Source: an uncultured Alphaproteobacteria bacterium
Lineage (GTDB): Bacteria; Pseudomonadota; Alphaproteobacteria; Micropepsales; Micropepsaceae
NCBI GenBank assembly: GCA_902826695.1
Contig: CADEFU010000007.1
Coordinates: 124,001 to 188,000 of the forward strand
DNA: 64,000 nt
Reading direction: 5' to 3'
In this document: positions 52,845 through 63,100 of the stretch, piece by piece
Position numbering within the stretch: the stretch's first letter is position 1
Layout: each line of letters starts with the position of its first letter
Program-made: the position numbers and the translations under genes
The notes under the pieces: model-generated
Databases searched by the model: none
What the model was told of the DNA's origin: nothing
Seen by the model: the letters and a program-made list of their open reading frames with translations, nothing else

Positions 52845-54051
52845 CCCTCGGGGGCGTCGCCAGACCCGCAAGCGTCAAGAGCAGCGGCTGCAAGCGTTGA
52901 TCGCAGCTCTCTTGCTCGGTACGGCAAGCGGTTGCGCGACGATGGAATACGAAGCGCCCGTGGTGAACGCCCGGCCTGCGCGACCGGCCGCCGTTGTCTA
53001 CGTCCAGCGCGGCGACACGCTGCCCGCGATCGCGCGCCGCTACAACGTTTTGCCGCAAGCGATCATCGAAACAAACGGCCTCGCGTCCCCGTACACGCTG
53101 ACCCGCGGCCAACGCCTCGTCATCCCGCCGGGGTTCGCCGCCACCAGCTGGCGCGAGCAAGTCTTCGCCGAACCGGCGCCGACGCCGCGCCCGCGCAAGC
53201 CGCGGGTGACGGTACAGTCCAGCTACGCTGGCGAGTTCGCGGCGAGTGAGCCAAAGCCCAAGCAGCGCCCGGCCGCCGCCGAGCCCACGCCTGTGAAATC
53301 CGAACCGATCGCAGCCCCAGCGCCAAAAGCGATGCGCGCGCCTGTGGTCGTGGAAGAAACCGAATTCGCCGCCGACCCGCGCCTCGAAGGCGCCCGCTTC
53401 TATGCGCTGGGCACGCCGCGCGCGAAGCCCAACTTCGAAGGGCAGGGCGGTCCGGAAGAGATCGCGACCGCCGAGCTGTCCGATGCAGCGTTCCAAATGC
53501 CGCGCCCGAAGCCGAAGCGCGAACTGGCCGAACGAGACCTCGACGCACCGTACCAGCCGCCGAAGAAGGCAAAGCCATCCGAGCGCGACACCGATCTGGC
53601 CTACGACGAAAAGCCAAAGTCGAAGCGCCAAGTCGCCGAGACTGCCGATGAACGCTCGAACGGCCGCTTCATCTGGCCCGTGCGCGGGAAAGTTCTCACG
53701 AACTTCGGCCGCAAAGGCACCGGCGTCCACAACGACGGCATCAACATCGCCGCCGATCCGAACACACCGGTAAAGGCGGCCGACACCGGCACGGTCATTT
53801 ACGCCGGCAACGAACTCGCCGGCTACGGCAACCTGCTGCTCGTCCGTCACGCGAACGGCTACGTCACCGCCTACGCGCACGCCAAGAAGCTGCTGGTGGA
53901 CCGTGGCGACAAGGTCAAGCAAGGCGAAACGGTCGCCCTCGTGGGCAGCACGGGCGACGTCGACCGCCCGCAACTCCACTTCGAAATCCGCAAAGGCGAT
54001 CGCGCGGTGGACCCGAACCGCTACCTGGTCCGCGAAACGGCCAGCCGCTAG
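52828..54051 (+). CDS. LysM/M23 (LytM) lipoprotein, NlpD-like, probably non-catalytic
   Basis: 407 residues. A signal region ends in a lipobox-like TASGC (Cys near 32). A LysM domain follows (VQRGDTLPAIARRYNVLPQA), then a long Pro/Lys-rich linker, and a C-terminal LytM domain. The LytM zinc/catalytic residues look degenerate: HNDGIN where active enzymes have H-x3-D (the Asp is Asn) and PQLHFEI where they have H-x-H. Such proteins (NlpD, EnvC type) activate cell-wall amidases in cell division instead of cutting themselves. In other alphaproteobacteria it follows pcm in the same way. The ATG overlaps pcm. Confidence 0.85.
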   Translation: MERSSDPRGRRQTRKRQEQRLQALIAALLLGTASGCATMEYEAPVVNARPARPAAVVYVQRGDTLPAIARRYNVLPQAIIETNGLASPYTLTRGQRLVIPPGFAATSWREQVFAEPAPTPRPRKPRVTVQSSYAGEFAASEPKPKQRPAAAEPTPVKSEPIAAPAPKAMRAPVVVEETEFAADPRLEGARFYALGTPRAKPNFEGQGGPEEIATAELSDAAFQMPRPKPKRELAERDLDAPYQPPKKAKPSERDTDLAYDEKPKSKRQVAETADERSNGRFIWPVRGKVLTNFGRKGTGVHNDGINIAADPNTPVKAADTGTVIYAGNELAGYGNLLLVRHANGYVTAYAHAKKLLVDRGDKVKQGETVALVGSTGDVDRPQLHFEIRKGDRAVDPNRYLVRETASR

Positions 54052-54278
54052 GTCGTAGCGCACAGTCTGCGCGCCGCCGACCAGCGAAGAATAAGGGGAC
54101 ATGACAATTATTCCCGCTTCCGCCGCAGACGATCCGCACGGCGGGCAGATGTCGCGTCCGCAATAGCTGCCCCGGACCCGGCGCGACCGTGCACACGGTC
54201 AATCGGCGACAATCTCGGCCCTGGAAAGCCAAGCCCCAAGTCTATATCCATGCACCCCAACTCAGGGGAGAGTCGTCA

Positions 54279-55079
54279 GTGGCGAAGGTAAAGCCGACCA
54301 GCAATCCGAAGCTCAAGCTTCACGGGTTCAACAATCTGACCAAGTCGCTGTCGTTCAACATCTACGACATCTGCTACGCGCGCTCGAAGGCGGAGAACCG
54401 CGAGTACATCGAGTACATCGACGAGGTCTACAACGCCAAGCGCCTGACCGCGATCCTGACCGAAGTCGCCGACATCATCGGCGCACACATCTTGAACGTA
54501 GCCAAGCAGGATTACGACCCGCAGGGCGCGAGCGTCACGATGCTGATCTCCGAAGGCCACAACGACGACCACTCCACGCCGAAGAAGGCGTCCGTCGTCG
54601 GCCACTTGGACAAGAGCCACATCACCGTTCACACCTATCCCGAAACGCACCCGGACGCGGGCATCAGCACCTTCCGCGCCGATATCGACGTGAGCACCTG
54701 CGGCCGGATCTCGCCGCTTAAAGCGCTGAACTTTCTCATCGAAAGTTTCGAGTCCGACATCGTGGTGATGGATTATCGCGTGCGCGGCTTCACGCGCAAC
54801 GTGCGCGGCATGAAGCACTTCATCGATCACACGATCGACTCGATCCAGAATTTCATCTCGCCCGGCATTCAGAACCGCTACGACATGGTCGACGTGAACG
54901 TCTACCAAGAGAGCATCTTCCACACCAAGATGCGGCTGAAGGAACTCGACCTCGACACCTACCTATTCGGCGCCGGCGAGGCAGACCTCTCCGCCCGCGA
55001 AGCCAAGCTCATCCGCGGCCGCGTCAATCACGAAATCAGCGAGATCTTCTACGGAAGGAACATTCAGCGCGGCGCATGA
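54279..55079 (+). CDS. speD: S-adenosylmethionine decarboxylase proenzyme (E. coli type)
   Basis: 266 residues. Makes decarboxylated SAM, the aminopropyl donor for spermidine. Close to the gammaproteobacterial SpeD pattern: [39 protein letters not shown], and the self-cleavage site HLDKSHI with Ser113 becoming the pyruvoyl group. Also [20 protein letters not shown] and the end EIFYGRN. GTG start with GGGGAGAG upstream; a frame from 54189 is leader. No spermidine synthase is adjacent. The 227-nt gap upstream contains no other gene. Confidence 0.95.
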   Translation: MAKVKPTSNPKLKLHGFNNLTKSLSFNIYDICYARSKAENREYIEYIDEVYNAKRLTAILTEVADIIGAHILNVAKQDYDPQGASVTMLISEGHNDDHSTPKKASVVGHLDKSHITVHTYPETHPDAGISTFRADIDVSTCGRISPLKALNFLIESFESDIVVMDYRVRGFTRNVRGMKHFIDHTIDSIQNFISPGIQNRYDMVDVNVYQESIFHTKMRLKELDLDTYLFGAGEADLSAREAKLIRGRVNHEISEIFYGRNIQRGA

Positions 55080-55112
55080 GGGCAGGGCGGGCTGAGCCCG
55101 CGCCACGCCGGT

Positions 55113-55970
55113 TCAATCCACCAGCCGTTGCCCTAACTCGCCGGCCAAGTCCTCGATGAACTGCCACGCCACGCGGCCGGAACGTCCGCCGCGCGTCACC
55201 GCCCACTCAAGCGCGCGGCGGGCAAGGTCGCCGTCCGCGATCTTCAACCCGAAGTGCCGCGCGTACCCGCTGACGATCGCCAGGTAGTCCGCCTGGCTTA
55301 CATTATGAAACCCGAGCCACAAGCCGAACCGGTCTGAGAGCGAGATCTTCTCCTCGACCGCCTCGTCCGCATGGATCGCGGTCGAGCGTTCGTTCTCGAT
55401 CATCTCGCGCGGCATCAGATGGCGCCGGTTCGACGTTGCATAGAAAACGACGTTCGACGGACGCCCGGCGAGCCCGCCCTCAAGCACAGTCTTCAACGGC
55501 CGGTACGCCGCATCGTGCGCATCGAACGAAAGGTCGTCGCAGAAGAGCACCGCCTTCACGGGCGCGCCGCCAAGCAAAGAGAGTAGGGCGCCGAGGGAGG
55601 CGATGTCCTCGCGATGAATCTCGACGAGCTTGAGTGCGCCCCCGCTTTCCGCCGCCACCGCCGCATGGACGGACTTCACGAGCGCGCTCTTTCCCGTGCC
55701 GCGCACACCCCACAGAAGCGCGTTGTTCGCCGGCAGCCCTTGCGCAAACCGCCGCGTATTGGCGAGCAGCTGATCGCGCTGCCGGTCGATTCCCTTCAAC
55801 AGCGGCAGCGGCAGGCGCGCAATCTTGGCCAGTGGCAAAAGGGCGCGCCCGTTCGCGTCCCATTGGAAGCCCTCACCGGCCGCCCAGTCGGGCGCATGCG
55901 CTGCACCCGGCGCCAGCCGCTCCAAAGCCTTGGCAATGCGCTCCAAGAGCGCCTGTTCGTCAGAGTTCAT
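55113..55970 (-). CDS. DUF815 AAA+ ATPase
   Basis: 285 residues. Walker A in LLWGVRGTGKSALVKSVHAA, Walker B-like KAVLFCDDLSFDAHD, sensor-1 region VVFYATSNRRHLMPREM, and the DUF815 segment SLSDRFGLWLGFHNVSQADY. N-terminal part begins LLERIAKALERLAPG. Members are cytoplasmic ATPases of unknown partner, often near yajC in alphaproteobacteria. ATG at 55970; longer frame upstream is leader. Divergent from yajC with about 134 nt between starts. Confidence 0.9.
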   Translation of the reverse strand: MNSDEQALLERIAKALERLAPGAAHAPDWAAGEGFQWDANGRALLPLAKIARLPLPLLKGIDRQRDQLLANTRRFAQGLPANNALLWGVRGTGKSALVKSVHAAVAAESGGALKLVEIHREDIASLGALLSLLGGAPVKAVLFCDDLSFDAHDAAYRPLKTVLEGGLAGRPSNVVFYATSNRRHLMPREMIENERSTAIHADEAVEEKISLSDRFGLWLGFHNVSQADYLAIVSGYARHFGLKIADGDLARRALEWAVTRGGRSGRVAWQFIEDLAGELGQRLVD

Positions 55971-56104
55971 GACACACTGACTAACCGATGCCGCAAATGT
56001 GGGCCAGAGCGAGGCTTTGGCTTGGTTGCAAAGGCCCGGTCGCTGGCTATAGTCCGGCCGCATCCAGCCACCCCCGTCAAATCGTTAACGAGCGGCCGCG
56101 CCTT

Positions 56105-56452
56105 ATGTTCATTTCCCCTGCCTACGCCCAAGCCGCCGATGGCGGCGCCTCGACCGGCGCACTGATCGCACAGTTCATTCCGTTCGTGGCGATCATCGCA
56201 ATCATGTACTTCCTGGTCATCCGCCCCCAGCAACAGCGTCTGAAGGCGCACCAGGCGCTAATCGCAAGCGTGAAGCGCGGCGACGTCGTTGTCACCTCCG
56301 GCGGCATCATCGGCAAGGTCATCAAGGTCCTGGAGAACGATGAAGTCCAAATCGAAATCGCTGAAGACGTGCGCGTCAAAGTCGTGAAGTCCACCATCGC
56401 CGATGTGCGGTCCAGAACGGACACGGCCGACGCCAAAACGGACGCCGCTTAA
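56105..56452 (+). CDS. yajC: Sec translocase auxiliary subunit YajC
   Basis: 115 residues. Single membrane helix (LIAQFIPFVAIIAIMYFLVI) followed by the signature RPQQQRLKAHQALIASVKRG, then the strand-rich tail with VVTSGGIIGKVIKVLEND. N-terminal AYAQAADGG resembles a signal but is normal for alphaproteobacterial YajC. Precedes secD by 33 nt in the usual order. Confidence 0.95.
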   Translation: MFISPAYAQAADGGASTGALIAQFIPFVAIIAIMYFLVIRPQQQRLKAHQALIASVKRGDVVVTSGGIIGKVIKVLENDEVQIEIAEDVRVKVVKSTIADVRSRTDTADAKTDAA

Positions 56453-56485
56453 GAAGCGCCCCGAAAACACGAGAGTTACCAGTCA

Positions 56486-58120
56486 ATGTTGCAGATCCAG
56501 ACTTGGAAAATCGTTCTCATCTTGGCCGCATGCGTGATCGGTGCGCTGATGGCGCTGCCGAACGTTATTCCTCAGGCCTGGCGGGACGGGATCGCCCGCA
56601 ACATGAGCATCCTCCCGCACAAACCGGTGACGCTCGGTCTCGACCTGCAGGGCGGCGTCTACGTGTTGTTCGAGGCCGAGATCGACGTCGCGGTGAAAGA
56701 CCGCTTGCAGTCGCTGCTCGACGACATCCGCAAGGGCCTGCGCAAGGCGAAGATCCCCTACGCCGGCCTCGGCGCCGGGCCGGACGCCATCACCGTGCGC
56801 ATCCTCGATACCGACCCCGCCAAGATCGAAGAGGCGCGCACCTTCCTGCGCAGCCTGGCCTCGCCGACCACGGCGACGTTCACCGGCATCAATACCAACA
56901 ACTACGACGTCAAGATCGAAGCCGACGGCACGGCGACGCTGTCGATCACCGATGCGGGCCGCGAACAAATTCGCGCCAACGCCATGGCGCAGTCCGTTGA
57001 AATCCTGCGCAAGCGCATCGACCCCGAAGGCACGAAGGAAGTCACGATCCAGCCCCAGGGCGCCAACCGCATCATCGTGCAGGTGCCGGGCGAAACCGAT
57101 CCGCAGAAGGTCATCACGCTGGGCAGCACGGCCGCCAAGCTGACGTTCCATATGGTGGATGAAACCGTGTCGGCGGCCGACATCGCGGCGAAGCGTATCC
57201 CGCCGGGTTCGCGCCTTCTCTACGAGAAGAACAACCGCAACGGCGTGATCAGCGAAGACCCGATCGTGATTAAGGAGCGCGCGCTCATCACCGGCGACAT
57301 GCTGGAGCAGGCGCAGGGCGCCTTCGACCCGCAGTCGCAGCTGCCGATTATCTCGTTCAAGTTCGATGCCGTGGGCGCTCGTCGCTTTGCCGAAGCAACC
57401 AAAGAAAATGTCGGCAAGCGCTTCGCCGCCGTCCTCGACGAAAAGGTCATCACGGCCCCGGTCATCCGCTCGCCCATTCTCGGCGGCAGCGGCATCATCG
57501 AAGGCCAATTCACGATTCAAGAGGCAAACGAAACCGCAATCCTCTTGAACTCGGGCGCACTGTTCGTGCCGCTGACGGCTGAAGACCAGCGGACCGTAGG
57601 CCCCGAACTCGGCAGGGACTCGGTCGAGAGGGGCCAATACGCGGCCCTCGCGGGCCTAGTCCTGGTGGCTATCTTCATGCTTATGCAGTACCGCCTGTTC
57701 GGCTTATTCGCCGACATCGCGCTGGCGGTAAACCTCGTGCTGCTGCTCGGCCTCATGACCGCGATTGGCGCCACGCTGACCTTGCCCGGGATCGCCGCCT
57801 TCGTGCTCACCATGGGCATGGCGGTCGACGCGAATGTGTTGATCTATGAGCGCATTCGCGAAGAACAGCGAAACGGCCGCTCCGTCATGTCCTCGATCGA
57901 CGCCGGCTATGAGCGCGCGATGACGACCATCATCGACTCGAACCTGACGACGTTGCTTGCGGGTCTGATTTTGCTCGTGATGGGCACGGGGCCCGTGAAA
58001 GGCTTCGCCGTCGCTCTGTCGCTTGGTATCGTAACCTCAGTGTTCACCGCGACCTACGTGACCCGCCTGCTCGTGATTTGGTGGCTTAAGGGCCAACGCC
58101 GCACCGAAATACCGGTCTAG
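56486..58120 (+). CDS. secD: Protein translocase subunit SecD
   Basis: 544 residues. With SecF it uses the proton motive force to assist Sec export. First helix KIVLILAACVIGALMALPNV, the periplasmic P1 domain with VTLGLDLQGGVYVLFE, and five C-terminal helices with the motifs GMAVDANVLIYERIREE and TIIDSNLTTLLAGLILLVMG. Complete and of normal length. Unusually, secF does not follow; a PuuD-N-like membrane gene does. Confidence 0.95.
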   Translation: MLQIQTWKIVLILAACVIGALMALPNVIPQAWRDGIARNMSILPHKPVTLGLDLQGGVYVLFEAEIDVAVKDRLQSLLDDIRKGLRKAKIPYAGLGAGPDAITVRILDTDPAKIEEARTFLRSLASPTTATFTGINTNNYDVKIEADGTATLSITDAGREQIRANAMAQSVEILRKRIDPEGTKEVTIQPQGANRIIVQVPGETDPQKVITLGSTAAKLTFHMVDETVSAADIAAKRIPPGSRLLYEKNNRNGVISEDPIVIKERALITGDMLEQAQGAFDPQSQLPIISFKFDAVGARRFAEATKENVGKRFAAVLDEKVITAPVIRSPILGGSGIIEGQFTIQEANETAILLNSGALFVPLTAEDQRTVGPELGRDSVERGQYAALAGLVLVAIFMLMQYRLFGLFADIALAVNLVLLLGLMTAIGATLTLPGIAAFVLTMGMAVDANVLIYERIREEQRNGRSVMSSIDAGYERAMTTIIDSNLTTLLAGLILLVMGTGPVKGFAVALSLGIVTSVFTATYVTRLLVIWWLKGQRRTEIPV

Positions 58121-58238
58121 CGCCCCTAAATCCCTCATTTCGTTCGGGTTTTTCGCCTTCCGGTCGATTGACGCGCCCTTCGCGTGTACTCTTCACTGCG
58201 CCGTCATTGAGTCGGTTGGCTGAAGGGGAGAGAACGTC

Positions 58239-58880
58239 GTGGCCGGGCTTTTATCGAATCTCAGGAACACGTTGATCGCAGGCTTCGTGCTAGCGCTCGT
58301 CGTGTTCGTCATTTTCATAGTTATGGGCGGATACAGCCTCTCTGCCATTTTGGGCGGCGAACAGTTCTGGGGCTTCGTCGTGCGCTGGCTGCACGTGGTG
58401 TTCGGCATCCTCTGGATCGGGCTGCTCTACTACTTCAACGTCGTGCAGATGCCGATGATGCCCAAGATCCCGGACGATCAAAAGCCGGCGGTATCGAAGT
58501 TCATCGCCCCTGAAGCGCTATGGTATTTCCGCTGGGCGGCGATGGGCACGATGGTGCTCGGCGTTCTCCTGGCGCTTATCAACCGCTACTTCCTGGATGC
58601 GATGACGCTGGGCGCGACCCAGGGCTTCGTCTCGGCTCAAACGACGCTGATCGGCATTGGCATGTGGCTGGGCTTGATCATGTGGTTCAACGTCTGGTTC
58701 GTCATTTGGCCGAACCAGCAACGCGCACTCAACATCGACAACAAGTTCCCCGATTTGAGCAAAGACCAGAAGGCCGGCCACGCGCGCACTGCCATGCTGT
58801 TCTCGCGCACGAACTTCATGCTCTCGATCCCGATGCTGTTCTGCATGGTCGGCGGCGGCATCAACGCCAACCTCGGCTGA
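58239..58880 (+). CDS. Urate-oxidase N-terminal-like (PuuD-type) membrane protein
   Basis: 213 residues with about five hydrophobic segments. The core (VVRWLHVVFGILWIGLLYYF, then NVVQMPMMPKIPDDQK, and WFRWAAM-like WYFRWAAMGTMVLGV) matches the membrane domain found at the N-terminus of PuuD-type urate hydroxylases. Two conserved His/Trp-rich helices may bind haem. Here the domain stands alone without the C-terminal cytochrome c. GTG start with GGGGAGAG nearby. Function unknown; occupies the place where secF is often found. Confidence 0.8.
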   Translation: MAGLLSNLRNTLIAGFVLALVVFVIFIVMGGYSLSAILGGEQFWGFVVRWLHVVFGILWIGLLYYFNVVQMPMMPKIPDDQKPAVSKFIAPEALWYFRWAAMGTMVLGVLLALINRYFLDAMTLGATQGFVSAQTTLIGIGMWLGLIMWFNVWFVIWPNQQRALNIDNKFPDLSKDQKAGHARTAMLFSRTNFMLSIPMLFCMVGGGINANLG

Positions 58881-58950
58881 TCGGGCGAAGCGAACGAAAA
58901 GGGCAGGGGGCTGTGCGGCATCGCGCAGCCCTTTGTCGTTGGAGCCTCAC

Positions 58951-59736
58951 GTGACCGAAGACGAGTGGCACGAGCTAGAGAACGCGGTCGCGGTCGGCGC
59001 CCCTGACCGCTACGTCGCGGCCTTCTTCGCGCCCGCCCAGCGTCGCCGCGCCTTGGTCGCTCTCTACGCCTTCGACAACGAACTTGCCCACGTCGCCGGC
59101 GTCGTGCGCGAGCCCATGTTGGGCCATGTTCGCCTTGCCTGGTGGCGCGAACGCCTGGCCGCCATCTACGAGGGCGCCGCCCAGCAAGCCCCCACCGCCA
59201 AAGCGCTCGCCAAGGTCGTAGACGCCCACAAACCGCCGCGCGCACTCCTCGACGGGCTAATCGATACCCGCGCCCACGACTTCGACGAGGCCCCCTTCGC
59301 CGACGAGGCCGCCTTCGAGCGCTACGCCGACGCGACCGAAGGCAACGTCATGCGCCTCGCCGTGCATATCCTGGGTCTCGCGCCACTGAACGAAGAGGTA
59401 ATCCGAAACGTGGCCCTCGCCGCGGCTCTGGGCACGCAACAAAGCAACGCCCCGCGCCTGGCCAGACAGCGCCGCTACCGGCTGCCGCTGACGTGGCTGC
59501 AGGCACAGGGCATGAACACGGAAGATGTCTTTGCCAACCCCGACGCGCTCGCCCGCGTTATGCCGCAAGCCACCCAGCGCATCAATCAAGCGCTCGCCAC
59601 CGCCAATCGGGGCCGCTTCCGCTTGGGCGCTATGCCGGTATTGAGCCCGGCAACGATGGCCCGGGAGACGGGCCCTGCCGCACCCTGGCGCCGCTTCGTA
59701 CGCATCGCCTTTGCCAACCTGACGTGGCGGCTGTAG
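58951..59736 (+). CDS. Squalene/phytoene synthase family protein
   Basis: About 261 residues. Resembles the short, probably non-terpenoid branch of the family (NDUFAF6-like): RRRALVALYAFDNELAHVAG, VRLAWWRERLAAIYEG, LIDTRAHDFDEAPFADEAAF and the helix RYADATEGNVMRLAVHILG. The Asp-rich DxxxD motifs of true synthases are only partly present, so prenyl transfer is doubtful. Start: GTG at 58951 (MTEDEWHE) or TTG at 58933; the former sits close to GGAG. Usual neighbour of secDF in alphaproteobacteria. Confidence 0.82.
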   Translation: MTEDEWHELENAVAVGAPDRYVAAFFAPAQRRRALVALYAFDNELAHVAGVVREPMLGHVRLAWWRERLAAIYEGAAQQAPTAKALAKVVDAHKPPRALLDGLIDTRAHDFDEAPFADEAAFERYADATEGNVMRLAVHILGLAPLNEEVIRNVALAAALGTQQSNAPRLARQRRYRLPLTWLQAQGMNTEDVFANPDALARVMPQATQRINQALATANRGRFRLGAMPVLSPATMARETGPAAPWRRFVRIAFANLTWRL

Positions 59737-59750
59737 CGCTTGGAAAGCGC

Positions 59751-60065
59751 CTAGTTCCGCACCACGCTGGCGACGTAGTGCTTCGCGATCGCCTGAAGCG
59801 CCGCGACTTCGTTCGAGAACACCTGGTCGAGCTTCACAAAATCGCTCCGGCGTCCGCGTGGCACCGAACGCAGGATCGAGGCCTCAACCCCGTTCGCCGC
59901 GCGCACGATAACCCCGGCGTCGCGCCAGTCGTCGTCGGCCACCAAGCCGTCGTCCGTGCGGTGGGCAAGGTGTGTCTTCACCCGGGCCCGCTCGCCGATC
60001 TCGGCGTTGTCGAGCGCAAATTCGCGGAACGTCCCGTTCCCTTCGTCCTTCGAGCAGATGATCAT
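59751..60065 (-). CDS. Hypothetical protein
   Basis: 104 residues, no signal peptide or membrane segment. It starts with ICSKDEGNGTFREFALDNAE and contains a basic RSVPRGRRSDFVKLDQ stretch and the ending AIAKHYVASVVRN. I do not recognise a family. Coding use and codon bias look like the neighbours. It converges with the preceding gene (14 nt between stops) and lies 135 nt downstream of nrdJ, so it could be its co-transcribed partner. Confidence 0.55.
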   Translation of the reverse strand: MIICSKDEGNGTFREFALDNAEIGERARVKTHLAHRTDDGLVADDDWRDAGVIVRAANGVEASILRSVPRGRRSDFVKLDQVFSNEVAALQAIAKHYVASVVRN

Positions 60066-60199
60066 TGGTCTGTTGTCTTCCCGAGTTTCTTCTCAGTCTG
60101 GGAGCGCGGGCGAACCGCCCGCTCTTCCCGACGTTTGATTGTCACCACCAGTGCATGCATACGCGGTGAAGCGCGGGCGAGGGCGCCCGCGCTTCGAGA

Positions 60200-63100
60200 C
60201 TAACTACAACCCGTCGTGGTTCCGCAGCTGTCGCACTTCAAGCATGTGCCATTGCGCACCAGCGTGAAGTTCCCGCAGTTGCCGCACGCATCGCCCTCGT
60301 AGCCCTTGATCCGGGCTTCGGCGACTTTGCGTGCGCGCAGCGTCGCGGTCGACATCGTGACCTCACGCTCGACCACCTCGATCGCCTGCGCGACCGGATT
60401 CGTAGCAGTCCGGCGGGCGGCCACATCGAGCGCCATCTCGCTCGCGGTGGCGAGCATCATCTGCGCCGGATCGATCTTCACAGCTGCGCCGCCCTCGACG
60501 ACCATCAGCTGCTGCGGGATTTGCCCACGCACGAGACCCGCCGAGACAATGCGCGCCGTGTTCTGCGCCGGAGCTGCAGGGCGTTTGCCCTCGCCGTCGC
60601 CGCCGCCGATCTCGCTGTCCCCGGGCACAACGTGCGCCAGGTCGTGACGGCCGAGATAGGAAACCGCCAGCTCACGGAACACATAGTCGAGGATCGACGT
60701 GGCGTTCTTGATCGCCTCGTTGCCCGTCACCATGCCGGCCGGCTCGAAGCGCGTGAACGTGAAAGCTTCCACGAACTCGTCCAGCGGCACGCCGTACTGC
60801 AAGCCGATCGAAATCGCGATCGCGAAATTGTTCATCAAGCTGCGGAAGGCGGCGCCCTCCTTGTGCATGTCGATGAAAATCTCGCCGATCCGCCCGTCGT
60901 CGTACTCGCCCGTGCGCAGGTAAACCTTGTGCCCGCCCACGGTCGCCTTCTGCGTATAGCCTTTGCGGCGATGCGGCAGCTTCTCGCGGTCGCGCTTCGT
61001 GATCTCCACGATGCGCTCCACGATCCGCTCGGCCAAAGCCGACGCCCGCGCACCCGACGCCATTTCGGGCAGGGTATCGAGAAGATCGTCGTCCTCGTCG
61101 TCGCTCGCCAAGATCGACGAGGCGAGCGGCTGCGACAGCTTCGAGCCGTCGCGATAAAGCGCGTTGGCCTTCAGCGCCAGCTTCCACGACTTCATGTACG
61201 CGTCCGCGCAATCCTTCACGGTCGCGAGGTTCGGCATGTTGATCGTCTTCGAGATTGCGCCCGAAATGAACGGCTGCGCCGCCGCCAGCATCAAGATGTG
61301 GCTGTCGACCGAGAGCGAGCGCTTGCCGAGCTTGCCGCACGGATTGGCGCAATCGAACACCGGCAGATGCTCGTCCTTCAGATGCGGCGCGCCTTCCAGC
61401 GTCATCGCCCCGCAGCAGAAGAGGTTGGCCTGGTCGATATCGGCCTTCGTGAACCCGATTTCGAGAAGCAGGTTGAAGTCCGGCGCATCCAGCCGCTCGA
61501 CGGGAATGCCAAGCGTCTTCGTGCAGAACTCGTCACCCAGCGTCCAACGGTTGAACACGAACGAGATATCGAACGCGGTCGAAAGCGACGCTTCGACGGC
61601 TTCAAGTTCCTTATCCGTGAACCCTTTGACCTTCAGCCATTCGTGGTTCACGCCAGTCGCGCCCTTCAGCGTTCCGCGGCCCACGGCATAGTTGATGATC
61701 GCATCCGACTGCGCACTCGTATAACCGAGCACGCGCAGCGCTTCCGGCACCGACTGGTTGATGATCTTGAAATAGCCGCCACCGGCCAGCTTCTTGAACT
61801 TCACCAGCGCGAAATCCGGCTCGATGCCCGTCGTGTCGCAATCCATAACAAGCCCGATCGTGCCCGTCGGCGCGATCACCGTGGACTGCGCATTGCGATA
61901 GCCATAGAGCGCGCCTTGGCTAAGCGCCTCGTCCCACGATGCGCGCGCCCGATCGACAAGGCCTTCAAAGCCCGACGCCGGCATGTCCATGGCGTTGAGC
62001 GGCACCGGCTTGATCGACACCTTCTCATAGCCGTCAACTGCGCCGTAAGCGGCCCGGCGATGGTTACGGATGACGCGCAGCATGTGCTCCGCGTTCTTCG
62101 CGTAGCCTTTGAATGCGCCAAGCTCGCGCGCCATCGCCGCAGAAGTGGCGTAGGAAGCGCCGGTCATCAGCGCCGCCAGCGCACCGGCAACCGCACGGCC
62201 TTGCTGCGAGTCGTAGGCAATGCCCGACGTCATGAGCAGGCCGCCGATGTTGGCATAGCCGAGGCCCAGCGTCCGGTACTCGTAAGACAATTGCGCAATC
62301 TCTTTCGACGGGAACTGCGCCATCATCACCGAGACTTCGAGCACGATCGTCCAAAGGCGAACCGCATGCTCATAAGCCGCGACGTCGAACACTTTGCCGC
62401 CCTTGCCGTCGTCCTTGCGGAACGCGAGCAGGTTCAACGACGCCAAGTTGCACGCCGTGTCGTCGAGGAACATGTATTCCGAGCACGGATTCGACGCCCG
62501 GATGTCGCCCGAAGCGGGGCAGGTGTGCCAGTCGTTGATCGTCGTATGGAATTGCAGGCCCGGATCGGCGCACTGCCACGCCGCTTCCGCAATCTTGCCC
62601 CACAGGTCGCGTGCCTTCACGGTCTTGTGCAGCTTGCCGTCCGTGCGGCGCGTCAGATTCCACTCGCTGTCGGTCTCGACCGCGCGCAGGAACGCATCGT
62701 TCACGCGTACCGTGTTGTTCGAGTTCTGACCCGACACCGTATAGTACGCCTCGCCATCCCAATCCGTGTCGAGCACGGGGATGTCTATCGCTTCATAGCC
62801 CTGGCGCGCGAAGTGGATTGCACGTTGCACCGCGTTGTCGGGAATCTGGGCTTTGCGCGCGGCCTTGATCTCGCGCTTCAGAGCAGGATTTTGCAGCGGA
62901 TCGAAGCACGCGTCGCCATCGGCCGAGCAGTTCACGCACGCTTTGATGATCAGGTTCAGGTGCTTGTTCAGCAGCTTCGACCCGGCAACCAGCGCCGCCA
63001 CCTTCTGCTCTTCCTTCACCTTCCAGTCGATGAAGAGCTCGATATCCGGATGGTCCGCATCAACGATCACCATCTTCGCCGCGCGCCGCGTCGTGCCGCC

